Assembly (NCBI RefSeq): GCF_001458735.1
Contig: NZ_CZQA01000009.1
Location: 483,414 to 547,413, forward strand
Source of the DNA: Candidatus Nitrospira nitrosa
GTDB taxonomy: Bacteria > Nitrospirota > Nitrospiria > Nitrospirales > Nitrospiraceae
Direction: 5' to 3'
DNA: 64,000 nucleotides
Shown: piece after piece, positions 54,614 to 62,765 of the stretch
Layout: every line of letters starts with the position of its first letter
How positions within the stretch are numbered: position 1 is the stretch's first letter
Made by a program: the position numbers and the translations under genes
Notes under the pieces: model-generated
The model's input: the letters and a program-made list of their open reading frames with translations, nothing else
What the model was told of the DNA's origin: nothing
Databases searched by the model: none

Positions 54614-55899
54614 TTCAGGTCCCTCATGAGATCGAGAAAGAACTGCGGCCATTGCGCCCCGGTGACGACTCCCACGGTCGCCAAGACGGTTCCCACAGCC
54701 AGCGCCGCCAGAATCACGGCCTTCCCGATATCTTGTCCGCGCAGGGTTCCGATCTGGACCGACTCTTTGGAAAGGTAGGCGCTGGCTGCGTAGAGTTCCT
54801 CACCGATCAGAGTGTAGTCGCAGGTCGTCACGAAGAAGGGCAATTGGTGGTCCGCATCGGTTCCGGCGATTTGAATGGCCCCGGTACTCGCTCCTGTTTC
54901 CGTCAAGAGCAACGATTCGGCAAAATAATGACCCATAAAAAAATTCGCCGCGGGCTTTTTGCGCAACATGATGCCGTCCACCGCCGCCGTATAGCTGAAC
55001 TGATCCGATGTGATAAAAAAGTTCGCGTCCTCCTTAAAGAGGTCCGGCTTCCCCGCTTCCAAATACGCCTGTTTCGTGATCTCTTGGCAGACCGCCATCG
55101 TGATCGGCTCGCGATGAGGCACCATCAGTTCCGTCTCATAGAGCGCCGCCCGTTTGGCCACCTTCCCGAGAATGACCGCTGCGGCGATCGTCGAAGGGTC
55201 GTGCAGATCATGAGCCCCGGTGAGATAGAGAATCGGCTTGCCCAGCTCCGTCGCCCGGCCAATGGCTTCATCGACGGCATCCAACCCCGGAATGCGGCGC
55301 AGAAAAATCTCGTGCCGCTTGGCATAAGTGATCGCAAAGAACACCAGACCACCGAATGAAAGACCGATGATCAAATTATTGAGCTGGTTCCAGTTGAACC
55401 AGTTGGCCGTCGGCGTCGCGACCTGGACGGCACTGAAGAGGCGTTGATCAGCCTGCATGGCGGCTACTGCCACGGCATAGGGCTGATCATTCTTGACCTC
55501 CAGACCCTTCGTACTTTTCACCATCGCCTGATGCCACGTCTTCTCCGCCGTCCTGGTCCACCAAGCGGTTTTTACATCTTTGACATACTTGGCATTGGAT
55601 GGAAATTCTGCAACGACCGTCAACTTCTGAGGATCCGTCGTGGAGGCATCACCGACTAGCACCTGAAATCGGACATCCGGACCATCAGTCGGCAGAGGCG
55701 CCCACTGAACGGTGAGGCTTTCTCCTCCGTCGTTCGGCGTATCAAAAACCCGCACCTCCTGTGGTACAGTGATCAGAGGCTCTGCCACGGCATGTGACGC
55801 CAACACACCCGTCATCCAGCCAATCGCGAATAGCAACCGACAGGTTGAGCGAGCATACCAACGTTTGACGAGATACGCTTCACGCTTCACGCAACTCAT
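54610..55899 (-). CDS. DUF6754-type membrane protein with extracytoplasmic Fn3-like domain
   Basis: 429 aa. A signal/anchor (LLFAIGWMTGVLASHAVA) is followed by a fibronectin-III-like domain (about 40-165: DGGESLTVQWAPLPTDGPD, YAVAVAAM). A TM lies at about 178-195, then a cytoplasmic alpha/beta domain (about 200-380: IPGLDAVDEAIGRATELGKPILYLTG, NFFMGHYFAESLLL), and a last TM (AVILAALAVGTVLATVGVV). The cytoplasmic part matches my memory of DUF6754. ATGA overlaps on both sides show coupling with the lipoyl-like protein gene and the membrane gene. Confidence 0.75.
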   Translation of the reverse strand: MSCVKREAYLVKRWYARSTCRLLFAIGWMTGVLASHAVAEPLITVPQEVRVFDTPNDGGESLTVQWAPLPTDGPDVRFQVLVGDASTTDPQKLTVVAEFPSNAKYVKDVKTAWWTRTAEKTWHQAMVKSTKGLEVKNDQPYAVAVAAMQADQRLFSAVQVATPTANWFNWNQLNNLIIGLSFGGLVFFAITYAKRHEIFLRRIPGLDAVDEAIGRATELGKPILYLTGAHDLHDPSTIAAAVILGKVAKRAALYETELMVPHREPITMAVCQEITKQAYLEAGKPDLFKEDANFFITSDQFSYTAAVDGIMLRKKPAANFFMGHYFAESLLLTETGASTGAIQIAGTDADHQLPFFVTTCDYTLIGEELYAASAYLSKESVQIGTLRGQDIGKAVILAALAVGTVLATVGVVTGAQWPQFFLDLMRDLK

Positions 55900-57020
55900 G
55901 CCCCTTCAATCACTTCGATATTCGTCCGTGGAATCACGGCGGTCTTTCCGTCGGCAAATGTGACCTCCAAGATGCGCACCTCACTCTCCGTAGCAATCTT
56001 CGTCAGCTCGGACGGGAGCCCCGACACTTCACCGATTCGCCCAAACATCGGATCTCGGATGATCCGAACAGGATCACCAAGGCTGATGCCTTCCCGCTGC
56101 GATTGGCTGACAGTCTTCGCCTGCCCTTCCCCCTGTGGAATGATAATCTCCGGGCGAATGACGCCTGCCCTGATCTGTGTGGCCCCGGAGATCGAGGCTT
56201 TCCGGCCGGCATGAGCTGCGAGGAGCTTGAACGTTTTTGCGGCCATCGGAATGGTCCCAAACCCCTCGGTCAGGATCAACGTAAACCCCACCTGCTCGGT
56301 TCCAGTGATGGCCACACCCAGGTCATAGCCCAACAACGCACGGAGGTCTTCGTCATGAATCCCACCGACCACCACACCAGCCACACCAACAGCTTTCGCC
56401 TGTTTCATCGTCTCAGCGGAAAGAAATGAGCCTCCCACCACTACCTTCCCCTTCATGGCGGACGTGAGATGATTCGCCGTCAATGGTTCGTCCGGAGCTG
56501 TTACCGCAACCACAATGTCGCCGGACGTCTCCCCACCAATGCCGAAAATCCCCTGGACGAGACTACAGGTCGTCTCAACCACGACACCTTGCTGTGGAAT
56601 CGTGTCGGTAATTGTGCCATCCACATAGGCCAGCAGCTCCAGCACTCGCGGCGGCTCACGTAACAAAACCTGGCCGGTGACAGACGAGATGGATTCGATC
56701 GTGCCGGAGACCGGCGAGCGAATTTCCGTCTTAAACCATTTGATCAGCGGTTGATTCTCCGCCAAGACCTCGTCTTTGGTGACCACATCACCTTCTCGTT
56801 TGGTCAAATACCCTTTCATCTCTCCTGGAGTCACGCTGAGCTGATTGGCAAGATTGATCGGGAAGACTTTTCCAGGCAACTCAGCTTTGGCCACCACCTG
56901 ATCGGACCGGACTCGATCACCGACGGCCACCAAGACTTTCCCTGGGAGCGGCAGCATGCGGCGACGGTGGATCACCGTGCGGTCAGTGACTGTCAGGCCG
57001 GGTGTATAGGAGTGCGCCAT
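55896..57020 (-). CDS. Biotinyl/lipoyl-like domain protein
   Basis: 374 aa, soluble. Residues about 15-125 hold two barrel-sandwich hybrid half-motifs (MLPLPGKVLVAVGDRVRSDQ and RSPVSGTIESISSVTGQV), but no M-K-x lysine for biotin or lipoate attachment is visible. The middle is alpha/beta (SGDIVVAVTAPDEPLT, GVVVGGIHDEDLRALLG). The C-terminus has a KOW-like segment (LGDPVRIIRDPMFGRIGEV). It may bind GlmL or a membrane subunit. The next gene, DUF6754, overlaps it by 4 bp. Function unknown. Confidence 0.7.
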   Translation of the reverse strand: MAHSYTPGLTVTDRTVIHRRRMLPLPGKVLVAVGDRVRSDQVVAKAELPGKVFPINLANQLSVTPGEMKGYLTKREGDVVTKDEVLAENQPLIKWFKTEIRSPVSGTIESISSVTGQVLLREPPRVLELLAYVDGTITDTIPQQGVVVETTCSLVQGIFGIGGETSGDIVVAVTAPDEPLTANHLTSAMKGKVVVGGSFLSAETMKQAKAVGVAGVVVGGIHDEDLRALLGYDLGVAITGTEQVGFTLILTEGFGTIPMAAKTFKLLAAHAGRKASISGATQIRAGVIRPEIIIPQGEGQAKTVSQSQREGISLGDPVRIIRDPMFGRIGEVSGLPSELTKIATESEVRILEVTFADGKTAVIPRTNIEVIEGA

Positions 57021-57092
57021 GCTAGCAATAGTCTTGCGTGTTGAGGACTGAGTGCTGAGCCAAGAGCGTGCCTCGGATATCTGTCTCAGTCC

Positions 57093-58934
57093 TCATTGCT
57101 CGATACTCGGGCCTGGGTAGAGCCCAACGGCGTTGAACCATTTCGTGAGGGACGCCACACGAGCCTCTTGCTCAGCCGGCAGTTTCAGTGGCCGTCCTCG
57201 GCCATCGAGCAAGAGTCCCACGACGCCACCATGGACCTCTTTGGTCACAGTCACACCTGCTCCGGCACCCATGCTGACACCTTTGGCAGGCTGAACTTTG
57301 ATCGTGGCCTTCTGCTCAGAGTCCAACGGTAACAACTTCAACTCGCCGAACTTCAATTGTTCCTTGGTGAGCTTCCCATCGGGCCACGTAATCTCAACAT
57401 CAGCGCAGACATCACCATCTTTCCCTTGTCCAATCGGTGCCATGCAGGTCCCGAGATAAACCATGCAATCTCGCACGAACACGTCGGTGGCGGCCTGTTC
57501 GTTGATCGTCGACAACACCCCGAGATGTGGCATCATAAAGATGCTGTCGACCGACAATCTCGTACAGCCCATCGGTTCATAGGCATCGACCATCATCAGC
57601 ATCGATTGGATCCGGCGTGGCGCATGAGAGAGAATCCCGCCGCTCCCGACGATCAAATCCAGCTTCAACATATCGATCAGCGACTTGCCGGACGTTTGCT
57701 GTTCAAACACATCAGAGATCGTCCGTTCCTGCTGCACACCCTTCAATCCCGTGGCCAGCGACTTGTGATGAATCAAGGCCAGCCGCAAGGCTTCACGCGC
57801 GATCGCTTGCTCGATTTGCAACTCGTCAAGCGTTTGCGGAATGGTCGTCGGACGGATCATCTTGTTCTTGATGCGATTGCGCAGCGTCTGTTCATCGATC
57901 GTGAACGGCACCCATCGCATGATATTGGCGAGTCCCGCTTCAGCCAGAACATTCGACACACTGTAGGACATCCCAAGATTGGCACTGACCGTCCGATTGA
58001 ATACCCCGTCGAACACGGAAAACACGTCGGTCGTGGCTCCACCGATATCGACACCGATCAGGTTGAGATGCTCCCGCTTGGCAATGGCCTCCATAATGAG
58101 GCCGACTGCGGCGGGAGTCGGCATGATCGGCGCACCGGCCATCTCGATCAGCTTCTTATAGCCAGGGGCCTGCTGCATGACATGTTCGAGAAACAGATCA
58201 TGGATCTTGTTCCGAGCCGGCGCGAGATTCTCTCGCTCGAGCACCGGACGAATGTTGTCCGTCACGACGAGTGCGGATTTCGCTTCAAGGATCTTTCTGA
58301 CTTGTGGTTGCGCTTCCTTGTTGCCGGCATAGATCAACGGCAACTTGTACGTCACGCCGAATCTCGGTCGCGGTTCCGCCGCCGCCACATACTCGGCCAT
58401 CTCCACCACGTGATTCACCGCTCCACCGTCCGTTCCACCGGCCATCAGGATCATGTCCGGTCTCATCGAGCGGATCCGTTCGATCTTTTCATGCGGCAAA
58501 CGCCCATCATTCGCCGCCAATACATCGATGACAATGGCCCCGGCTCCCAGCGCCGCCCGTTGCGCGCTTTCACCCGTCATATTCTGCACGACACCGGTCA
58601 CCATCATCTGCAGGCCGCCGCCCGCACTACTGGTAGAAATATAAATGTCGACACCCGTCTTCTCATCGCGGCAAGGCGTGATGATCTGATCACCATCCAA
58701 AATCTTACGCCCGGACAGTTCTTCAATTTCCGCGATGGCGTTCAGCACCCCGCGTGTGACATCTTCGAACGGAGCCTCGACGGTCGTCGGTGCTTCACCA
58801 CGATAGGTCTGTCGATAGGTATCCCCAACTTTCTCGATGAGAATGGCTTTGGTGGTCGTACTGCCGCAATCAGTGGCGACAATGACGTTGAGGGGATGAT
58901 CGATCTTTGGAGAAGTGGAAACAGAAGCCGTCAT
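57093..58934 (-). CDS. GlmL/MutL-type actin-fold ATPase
   Basis: 613 aa. The N-terminal phosphate-1 motif is ATDCGSTTTKA and the phosphate-2 motif LIGVDIGGATTDVFSV, an actin/hexokinase-fold ATPase as in methylaspartate mutase accessory protein GlmL. Other family segments are ISTSSAGGGLQMMVTG and MILMAGGTDGGAVNHV. Length is about that of the family, extended by a C-terminal beta domain (about 500-590). GlmL proteins are thought to reactivate B12-dependent mutases, but no mutase subunit lies in this operon. The first and second genes overlap by 4 bp. Confidence 0.85.
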   Translation of the reverse strand: MTASVSTSPKIDHPLNVIVATDCGSTTTKAILIEKVGDTYRQTYRGEAPTTVEAPFEDVTRGVLNAIAEIEELSGRKILDGDQIITPCRDEKTGVDIYISTSSAGGGLQMMVTGVVQNMTGESAQRAALGAGAIVIDVLAANDGRLPHEKIERIRSMRPDMILMAGGTDGGAVNHVVEMAEYVAAAEPRPRFGVTYKLPLIYAGNKEAQPQVRKILEAKSALVVTDNIRPVLERENLAPARNKIHDLFLEHVMQQAPGYKKLIEMAGAPIMPTPAAVGLIMEAIAKREHLNLIGVDIGGATTDVFSVFDGVFNRTVSANLGMSYSVSNVLAEAGLANIMRWVPFTIDEQTLRNRIKNKMIRPTTIPQTLDELQIEQAIAREALRLALIHHKSLATGLKGVQQERTISDVFEQQTSGKSLIDMLKLDLIVGSGGILSHAPRRIQSMLMMVDAYEPMGCTRLSVDSIFMMPHLGVLSTINEQAATDVFVRDCMVYLGTCMAPIGQGKDGDVCADVEITWPDGKLTKEQLKFGELKLLPLDSEQKATIKVQPAKGVSMGAGAGVTVTKEVHGGVVGLLLDGRGRPLKLPAEQEARVASLTKWFNAVGLYPGPSIEQ

Positions 58935-59302
58935 TGAGCCGTTGCTCCCTGTGGAGCAGACTTGGTTTCAATGATGGCGATGAGACGAGTCACTGTATCA
59001 CGTCGTTCGAGCAAGCGAGCGACCTGTTCAACTTCCTTAGTATTGAAGGCACAGTCAAGGATGGGGGTCAGGAAATGGAGCGCCTGGCTTCCGAGAAAAT
59101 TCATCGGCCCCATAGACTCCAAGAACATCGTCGCCGGCGCCGCCATCCGACGATTGACAATGACGTCGGCGATGCGCTCCAGCAATTGGACATCTTCTAT
59201 CGCGAGGGGTTGGTCATCCGGCTGCACGGCAAAGGCGTGGCGTAGACCGGCTCGAAGTTGAGCCAGTTTTCCAACTGCACTTCCAGTGAAGAATGATCGC
59301 AT
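58931..59302 (-). CDS. Small protein leading the GlmL operon
   Basis: Start set at 59302 (MRSFFTG), 32 nt from the predicted transcript start; the in-frame TTG at 59329 is unlikely. 123 aa, helical, soluble (RIADVIVNRRMAAPATMFLESM, FLTPILDCAFNTKEVEQVARLLERRD). Its stop overlaps the glmL-like start (ATGA). Family not recognised; a GlmL partner is plausible from position only. Confidence 0.7.
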   Translation of the reverse strand: MRSFFTGSAVGKLAQLRAGLRHAFAVQPDDQPLAIEDVQLLERIADVIVNRRMAAPATMFLESMGPMNFLGSQALHFLTPILDCAFNTKEVEQVARLLERRDTVTRLIAIIETKSAPQGATAQ

Positions 59303-59340
59303 AAGTATCGGTTGGATAAAGGAAACCAAGAACGGGTCGC

Positions 59341-59369
59341 ATTATATGAAGGGGGTGGAAGAGAGTCAA
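59341..59369 (-). promoter_or_regulatory. Strong sigma-70 promoter of the GlmL operon
   Basis: On the minus strand TTGACT (59369-59364), a 17-bp spacer and a perfect TATAAT (59346-59341) give a start near 59334 and a short leader. Confidence 0.75.
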
Positions 59370-59504
59370 TTCACCTCTGGAGCGAAGAGATCGGTAACAA
59401 TCACAAGTTTCCTCCCACACAATCGTTATGATTCGAGATGTACATCACAATATGGTATCTTCTGGCAGTGATGACATTAGGCACACATTGGTCTAGACTA
59501 CCTC

Positions 59505-59783
59505 ATGAAACCGTTTCGCTGGAGCCATGAGAAAAACGAACGACTGAAAGCTGAACGGAATATTTCTTTTGAGGAGATCGTGCTGGCCATTGAAGCCGAC
59601 GGATTGCTTGATATCGTGGCACACTCCAATCCCAGCAAATACCCTCACCAACGAATGTTTATTGTCTCGGTTGAACACTATGCCTACTTGGTTCCGTTTA
59701 TTGAAGAGGCTGACCACTACTTCCTCAAGACGGTTATCCCGAATCGGAAGGCGACCCGTGATTACCTGAAAGGTGGTGCATAG
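59505..59783 (+). CDS. Toxin of a BrnT-like toxin-antitoxin pair
   Basis: 92 aa: FRWSHEKNERLKAERNISFEEI, then a beta sheet (RMFIVSVEHYAYLVPFI) and a basic end (KTVIPNRKATRDYL). This is the BrnT/RelE-like small-toxin pattern. The next gene starts at the base after its stop, in a fused TA layout. A perfect GATGTACATC palindrome at 59437-59446 upstream could be the autoregulatory operator. Target presumed to be RNA or ribosome (inference). Confidence 0.75.
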   Translation: MKPFRWSHEKNERLKAERNISFEEIVLAIEADGLLDIVAHSNPSKYPHQRMFIVSVEHYAYLVPFIEEADHYFLKTVIPNRKATRDYLKGGA

Positions 59784-60110
59784 ATGAAAAAACGCCGATA
59801 CACTTATGAAGAACAAGTCACCAGAGACTACGAGAACGGCCAGTTTAAGTCGATGACTCCTTCAAAGTCCGACCTCAAGCGATTTAAAGAGGCGGCCCGG
59901 GCGACGTTCATCAAGAACCGGAGGGTCAACGTGAGGTTGTCTACACCCGATTTGATAGATATTCAAACCCGTGCAGCTGAAGAAGGGATCCCATACCAAA
60001 CGCTCATTGCCAGTGTGCTGCATAAGTTTGTAACTGGTCGATTCACTGAGAAACCATCGCGGCTCACAACGCGGGAGAGCGGACGAACCAAACGACGCCG
60101 TGCTGCCTAA
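59784..60110 (+). CDS. Antitoxin of the BrnT-like pair
   Basis: 108 aa. The basic N-terminus contains ARATFIKNRRVNVRLSTPDLIDIQTRAAEEGIPYQTLIASVLHKF split over a ribbon-helix-helix motif: a strand (RVNVRLS) and two helices (CopG-like). It directly follows the toxin, so toxin precedes antitoxin as in brnTA. It should bind DNA and neutralise the toxin. Confidence 0.75.
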   Translation: MKKRRYTYEEQVTRDYENGQFKSMTPSKSDLKRFKEAARATFIKNRRVNVRLSTPDLIDIQTRAAEEGIPYQTLIASVLHKFVTGRFTEKPSRLTTRESGRTKRRRAA

Positions 60111-60134
60111 GACTTAGGCTCATTGAGAAGTCTG

Positions 60135-60353
60135 ATGGCCACGGCACTTATCACACGTAAGACTATTGCTGAAAAGCTTGCCGCTCACCTACAGCATGAG
60201 TTGCCACTGGGCAACCTCGTAGCCTGGGCGGAATCGGCTTGAAATGGACGAGGAATTCGATCCGGCCTATCTTCCGACCTTCGTGATGTTGTGGCAAGAA
60301 TTGGCGTCGCCGACATACGCGCATTCGGTCTCACCTGGGAGGATTGCGAATAA
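60135..60353 (+). pseudogene. Frameshifted remnant of a small TA-associated gene
   Basis: ATG at 60135 encodes MATALITRKTIAEKL... then LGNLVAWAESA and a stop. A second frame continues with MDEEFDPAYLPT and a third with LRDVVARIGVADIRAFGLTW and EDCE, ending at 60353. Joined, these match a common small family with the order K-x-I-A-E-K-L, WAE, DVVAR and FGLTWEDCE that I have seen near TA modules. At least two frameshifts break it. Confidence 0.55.
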
Positions 60354-60472
60354 CTCCTTCCCCAGCCAGACCATTGCGAACAAGTCAGCATTGTCGCTCG
60401 GTAATTTCCTCTCTCATCCCACCAAAAACTTGTCCTGACCCATCTCATCATCTAACTGCATTATTTTTTCTA

Positions 60473-60488
60473 TCAGCGTTTACGCTGA
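60473..60488. promoter_or_regulatory. Palindrome upstream of the OMP gene
   Basis: TCAGCGT-TT-ACGCTGA, perfect 7-bp arms, 65 bp before the start codon. The T-run precedes it on the plus strand, so an operator is more likely than a terminator. Otherwise 60354-60552 shows nothing gene-like. Confidence 0.35.
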
Positions 60489-60555
60489 CAAGTCACCCAC
60501 GTCTAATGACTATGACTGTGGACAATGTCGTAATCTTACAGGGAGGCCGGGTGTG

Positions 60556-61152
60556 ATGATGAAACCATGGAAACGACAGATAGTACTGACGACTCTTGCC
60601 CTTGTGCTAGCGGGAATGTTGTACGAGGGAGTGACAAAACCAGCTGCGGCGGAGGGGATCTTCGACGACGTGAATCTTGGGCTGCTCTCCATCGGCGGTC
60701 GTGCGACATACTTTGATCCCAAAGATGGGGACGCGAACTGGTTCGGCGGAGGCCAGCTTCGCTTGCACCCATTCCAATTTCTCGCCGTCGAAGGTTCTGT
60801 CGATTATCGCACGACAGACATCAGCTCCACCACTGTCCGAACCTTTCCCGTTCAAGGGTCCGCCTTGATCTATCCCTTTGGCACCAAACGGCTTTCCCCC
60901 TTCATTCTCGGCGGCGCCGGCTGGTACTTCACCAATGTCGAAGGCCCTCATGGTTTCGACAAGACGCAACATCGGTTCGGCGCACATGCCGGAGTCGGCC
61001 TGCAGCTCTTTCTCAGCGAACATCTCTCGCTCGACGGCACCTATCGCCATATCTGGCTTGAGAAGATCGACTCAAAGGATGCGTCACTGCGCGATAAGCA
61101 ATTCCAGGATAACGGGCACATGGTGACCTTCGGGTTAAACTTACATTTCTAG
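60556..61152 (+). CDS. Outer-membrane beta-barrel protein
   Basis: 198 aa from the ATG at 60556 (GTG at 60553 also possible; GGGAGG upstream). Signal peptide (IVLTTLALVLAGMLYEG), then eight-strand barrel features: LGLLSIGGRATYF, GGGQLRLHPFQFLAVEGSVDYR, LSPFILGGAGWYFTNV, FGAHAGVGLQLFL, LSLDGTYRHIWL and a C-terminal strand ending in Phe (VTFGLNLHF). OmpA/OmpW-type size. Substrate unknown. Confidence 0.85.
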   Translation: MMKPWKRQIVLTTLALVLAGMLYEGVTKPAAAEGIFDDVNLGLLSIGGRATYFDPKDGDANWFGGGQLRLHPFQFLAVEGSVDYRTTDISSTTVRTFPVQGSALIYPFGTKRLSPFILGGAGWYFTNVEGPHGFDKTQHRFGAHAGVGLQLFLSEHLSLDGTYRHIWLEKIDSKDASLRDKQFQDNGHMVTFGLNLHF

Positions 61153-61303
61153 CCTTGCCGACGTAAGCTCATTCAGCTCAGTGTTATAACGCATCGCCGT
61201 AGCCAACCCGCGGCGATTGGTTTAAACTCGTCTGTATGAGTACGACCGTAGGTCTAGCCTGAGCGCAGATTGCTAGGCAGAGGAAAACAGCCTGGATTTA
61301 CAT

Positions 61304-61576
61304 ATGAAATTTGAGTGGGATCCGCGCAAAGCCGAGAGCAATCTTCGCAAGCACGGAGTCTCGTTTGACGAAGCAGGTTCGGTCTTTCTGGATCGTCTAG
61401 CCCTTTCAGGCCCCGATCCAGATCACTCAATCAGCGAATTGCGGTATATTACCTTTGGGATGTCTCGCTTAGGTCGGTTACTGGTTGTTTCACATACATA
61501 TCGAGCTGCTGCCATTCGAATCATCAATGCCCGTCGCATGACACGCAGCGAAAGGAAATTATATGAAGAAGGATAA
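61304..61576 (+). CDS. BrnT-family toxin
   Basis: 90 aa with the family hallmarks MKFEWDPRKAESNLRKHGVSFDEA, FGMSRLGRLLVVSHTYR and IRIINARRMTRSERKLYEEG. It is an RNase-like toxin of the RelE fold. Its stop overlaps the following antitoxin start by 14 bp. No clear promoter in the 150 bp upstream. Confidence 0.88.
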   Translation: MKFEWDPRKAESNLRKHGVSFDEAGSVFLDRLALSGPDPDHSISELRYITFGMSRLGRLLVVSHTYRAAAIRIINARRMTRSERKLYEEG

Positions 61577-61817
61577 AGCCGATATGCGTCCAGAGTACAA
61601 GCGCTCGGACTTTACAAGACTGGAAAGAGGAAAGTTTTATCCGGCAGTAGCGGCAGGAACTTCGGTCGTCTTGCTGGAACCTGCCATTGCCAAGGCCTTT
61701 CCTACCTCAAAGGCGGTTAATGAAGCACTGGCCAGCTTACTCGTATCGACTGAGAAAACAACCCGCATAACCCGGTGCTCAACTCGGTCACGCAGAAAGA
61801 CTGCACGCACGGCATAA
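61563..61817 (+). CDS. Antitoxin partner of BrnT
   Basis: 84 aa: the core RLERGKFYPAVAAGTSVVLL, then AKAFPTSKAVNEALASLL, matches the R-G-K-F-Y antitoxin family that follows BrnT toxins. The C-terminus is Arg/Thr rich (RITRCSTRSRRKTARTA), atypical and possibly frameshifted. Overlap with the toxin supports the pair. Confidence 0.75.
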   Translation: MKKDKADMRPEYKRSDFTRLERGKFYPAVAAGTSVVLLEPAIAKAFPTSKAVNEALASLLVSTEKTTRITRCSTRSRRKTARTA

Positions 61818-61827
61818 CGCTGGGTTA

Positions 61828-61847
61828 GCTATTCTCATAGGAATAGC
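61828..61847 (+). terminator. Weak terminator after the BrnT pair
   Basis: GCTATTC-6-GAATAGC, 7-bp stem, 11 bp past the antitoxin stop, without a clear U-run. The rest of 61848-62042 holds no recognised feature. Confidence 0.35.
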
Positions 61848-62050
61848 ACCCGCGTGAGAACAGCAGGGCTTATTCATTAGATGTGCACATTCGGCCACAC
61901 GAGGGACGACTGTGAACAGCCCCTCACCCAGCTCGACTACTCCGCACAGACCAGCATCGTCAGACAGTAGTTTTCAGTTCATTACTCCCATATCCCAAAT
62001 CAGGTTACCAACAAGCATGCCTCAGAACCGACCACGATCAAATCACCCGG

Positions 62051-62725
62051 CGGTTTCAAGTTCCAAGTGCACCGGGTGACTCATGACGCAGCTGTGTGAA
62101 GACCTCCAGCGGCGTGGCAAAGTTGAGACACTTGCGTGGGCGCGTATTGAGCCGATGCGCGATGGCGTTCAACGCGCGCTGGGTGTACATCGACAGATCC
62201 GTGCCCTTTGGCAAGTACTGGCGCAGCAGGCCATTGGTATTTTCGTTGGTCCCACGTTGCCAGGGGCTGTGCGGATCAGCAAAGAACACCTGGATCGAGA
62301 GACGGTGCGCCAACCGCTCGTGTGCTGCCATCTCTTTACCCCGGTCGTACGTCAGCGTTTTCCGCAGCGGGGCAGGCACATGCCGGAGCTTCTTCGTGAA
62401 GCCCTGGGATGCACTCGCGGCATCCGTACCATCCATTCTGGCCAGCAAGACCAGGCGGGTCGTCCGCTCCACCAGCGTGCCCACGGCCGAGCCGTTACGG
62501 GCGCCTTTCAGCAGGTCGCCTTCCCAGTGGCCTGGCACTGTGCGGCTGGCCACGTCTGTGGGGCGCTCGGTAATTGGCGTGATGTTGGGGAGCTGGCCCC
62601 GACGATCGATGCCCCGCGCTCGAGGCCGACGCGTTTTGCGCGCCTGACGCAGTGCCGCCAACAGCTCGGTCCGCAATGCCCCTCGTGGCAACACATACAG
62701 ACCCGCATAGATGGTTTCGGCAGAC
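62051..62725 (-). pseudogene. IS30-family transposase, 3' part split by an IS3 element
   Basis: Frame from 62725 to the stop at 62056. Catalytic parts are intact: SAETIYAGLYVLPRGALR, GHWEGDLLKG (first Asp), TLTYDRGKEM (second Asp) and QRGTNENTNGLLR (Glu). The N-terminal helix-turn-helix half is missing because the IS3 element begins at 62726; it should lie beyond base 64000. The stop codon lies inside the element's terminal repeat (GGTTTCAAGTTCCAAGTGCA region at 62053-62072). Confidence 0.85.
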
Positions 62726-62765
62726 TGACCCCGGTTGTCAAGAGTGGACGCCATGAATGACAGTC

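Noticed and set aside
57357..58937. Long open frame (526 codons) on the plus strand across the GlmL gene
   Set aside because: It is fully antisense to a gene with clear ATPase motifs. The translation is Arg/His/Asp rich with no domain, as expected from the mirror of biased codons.
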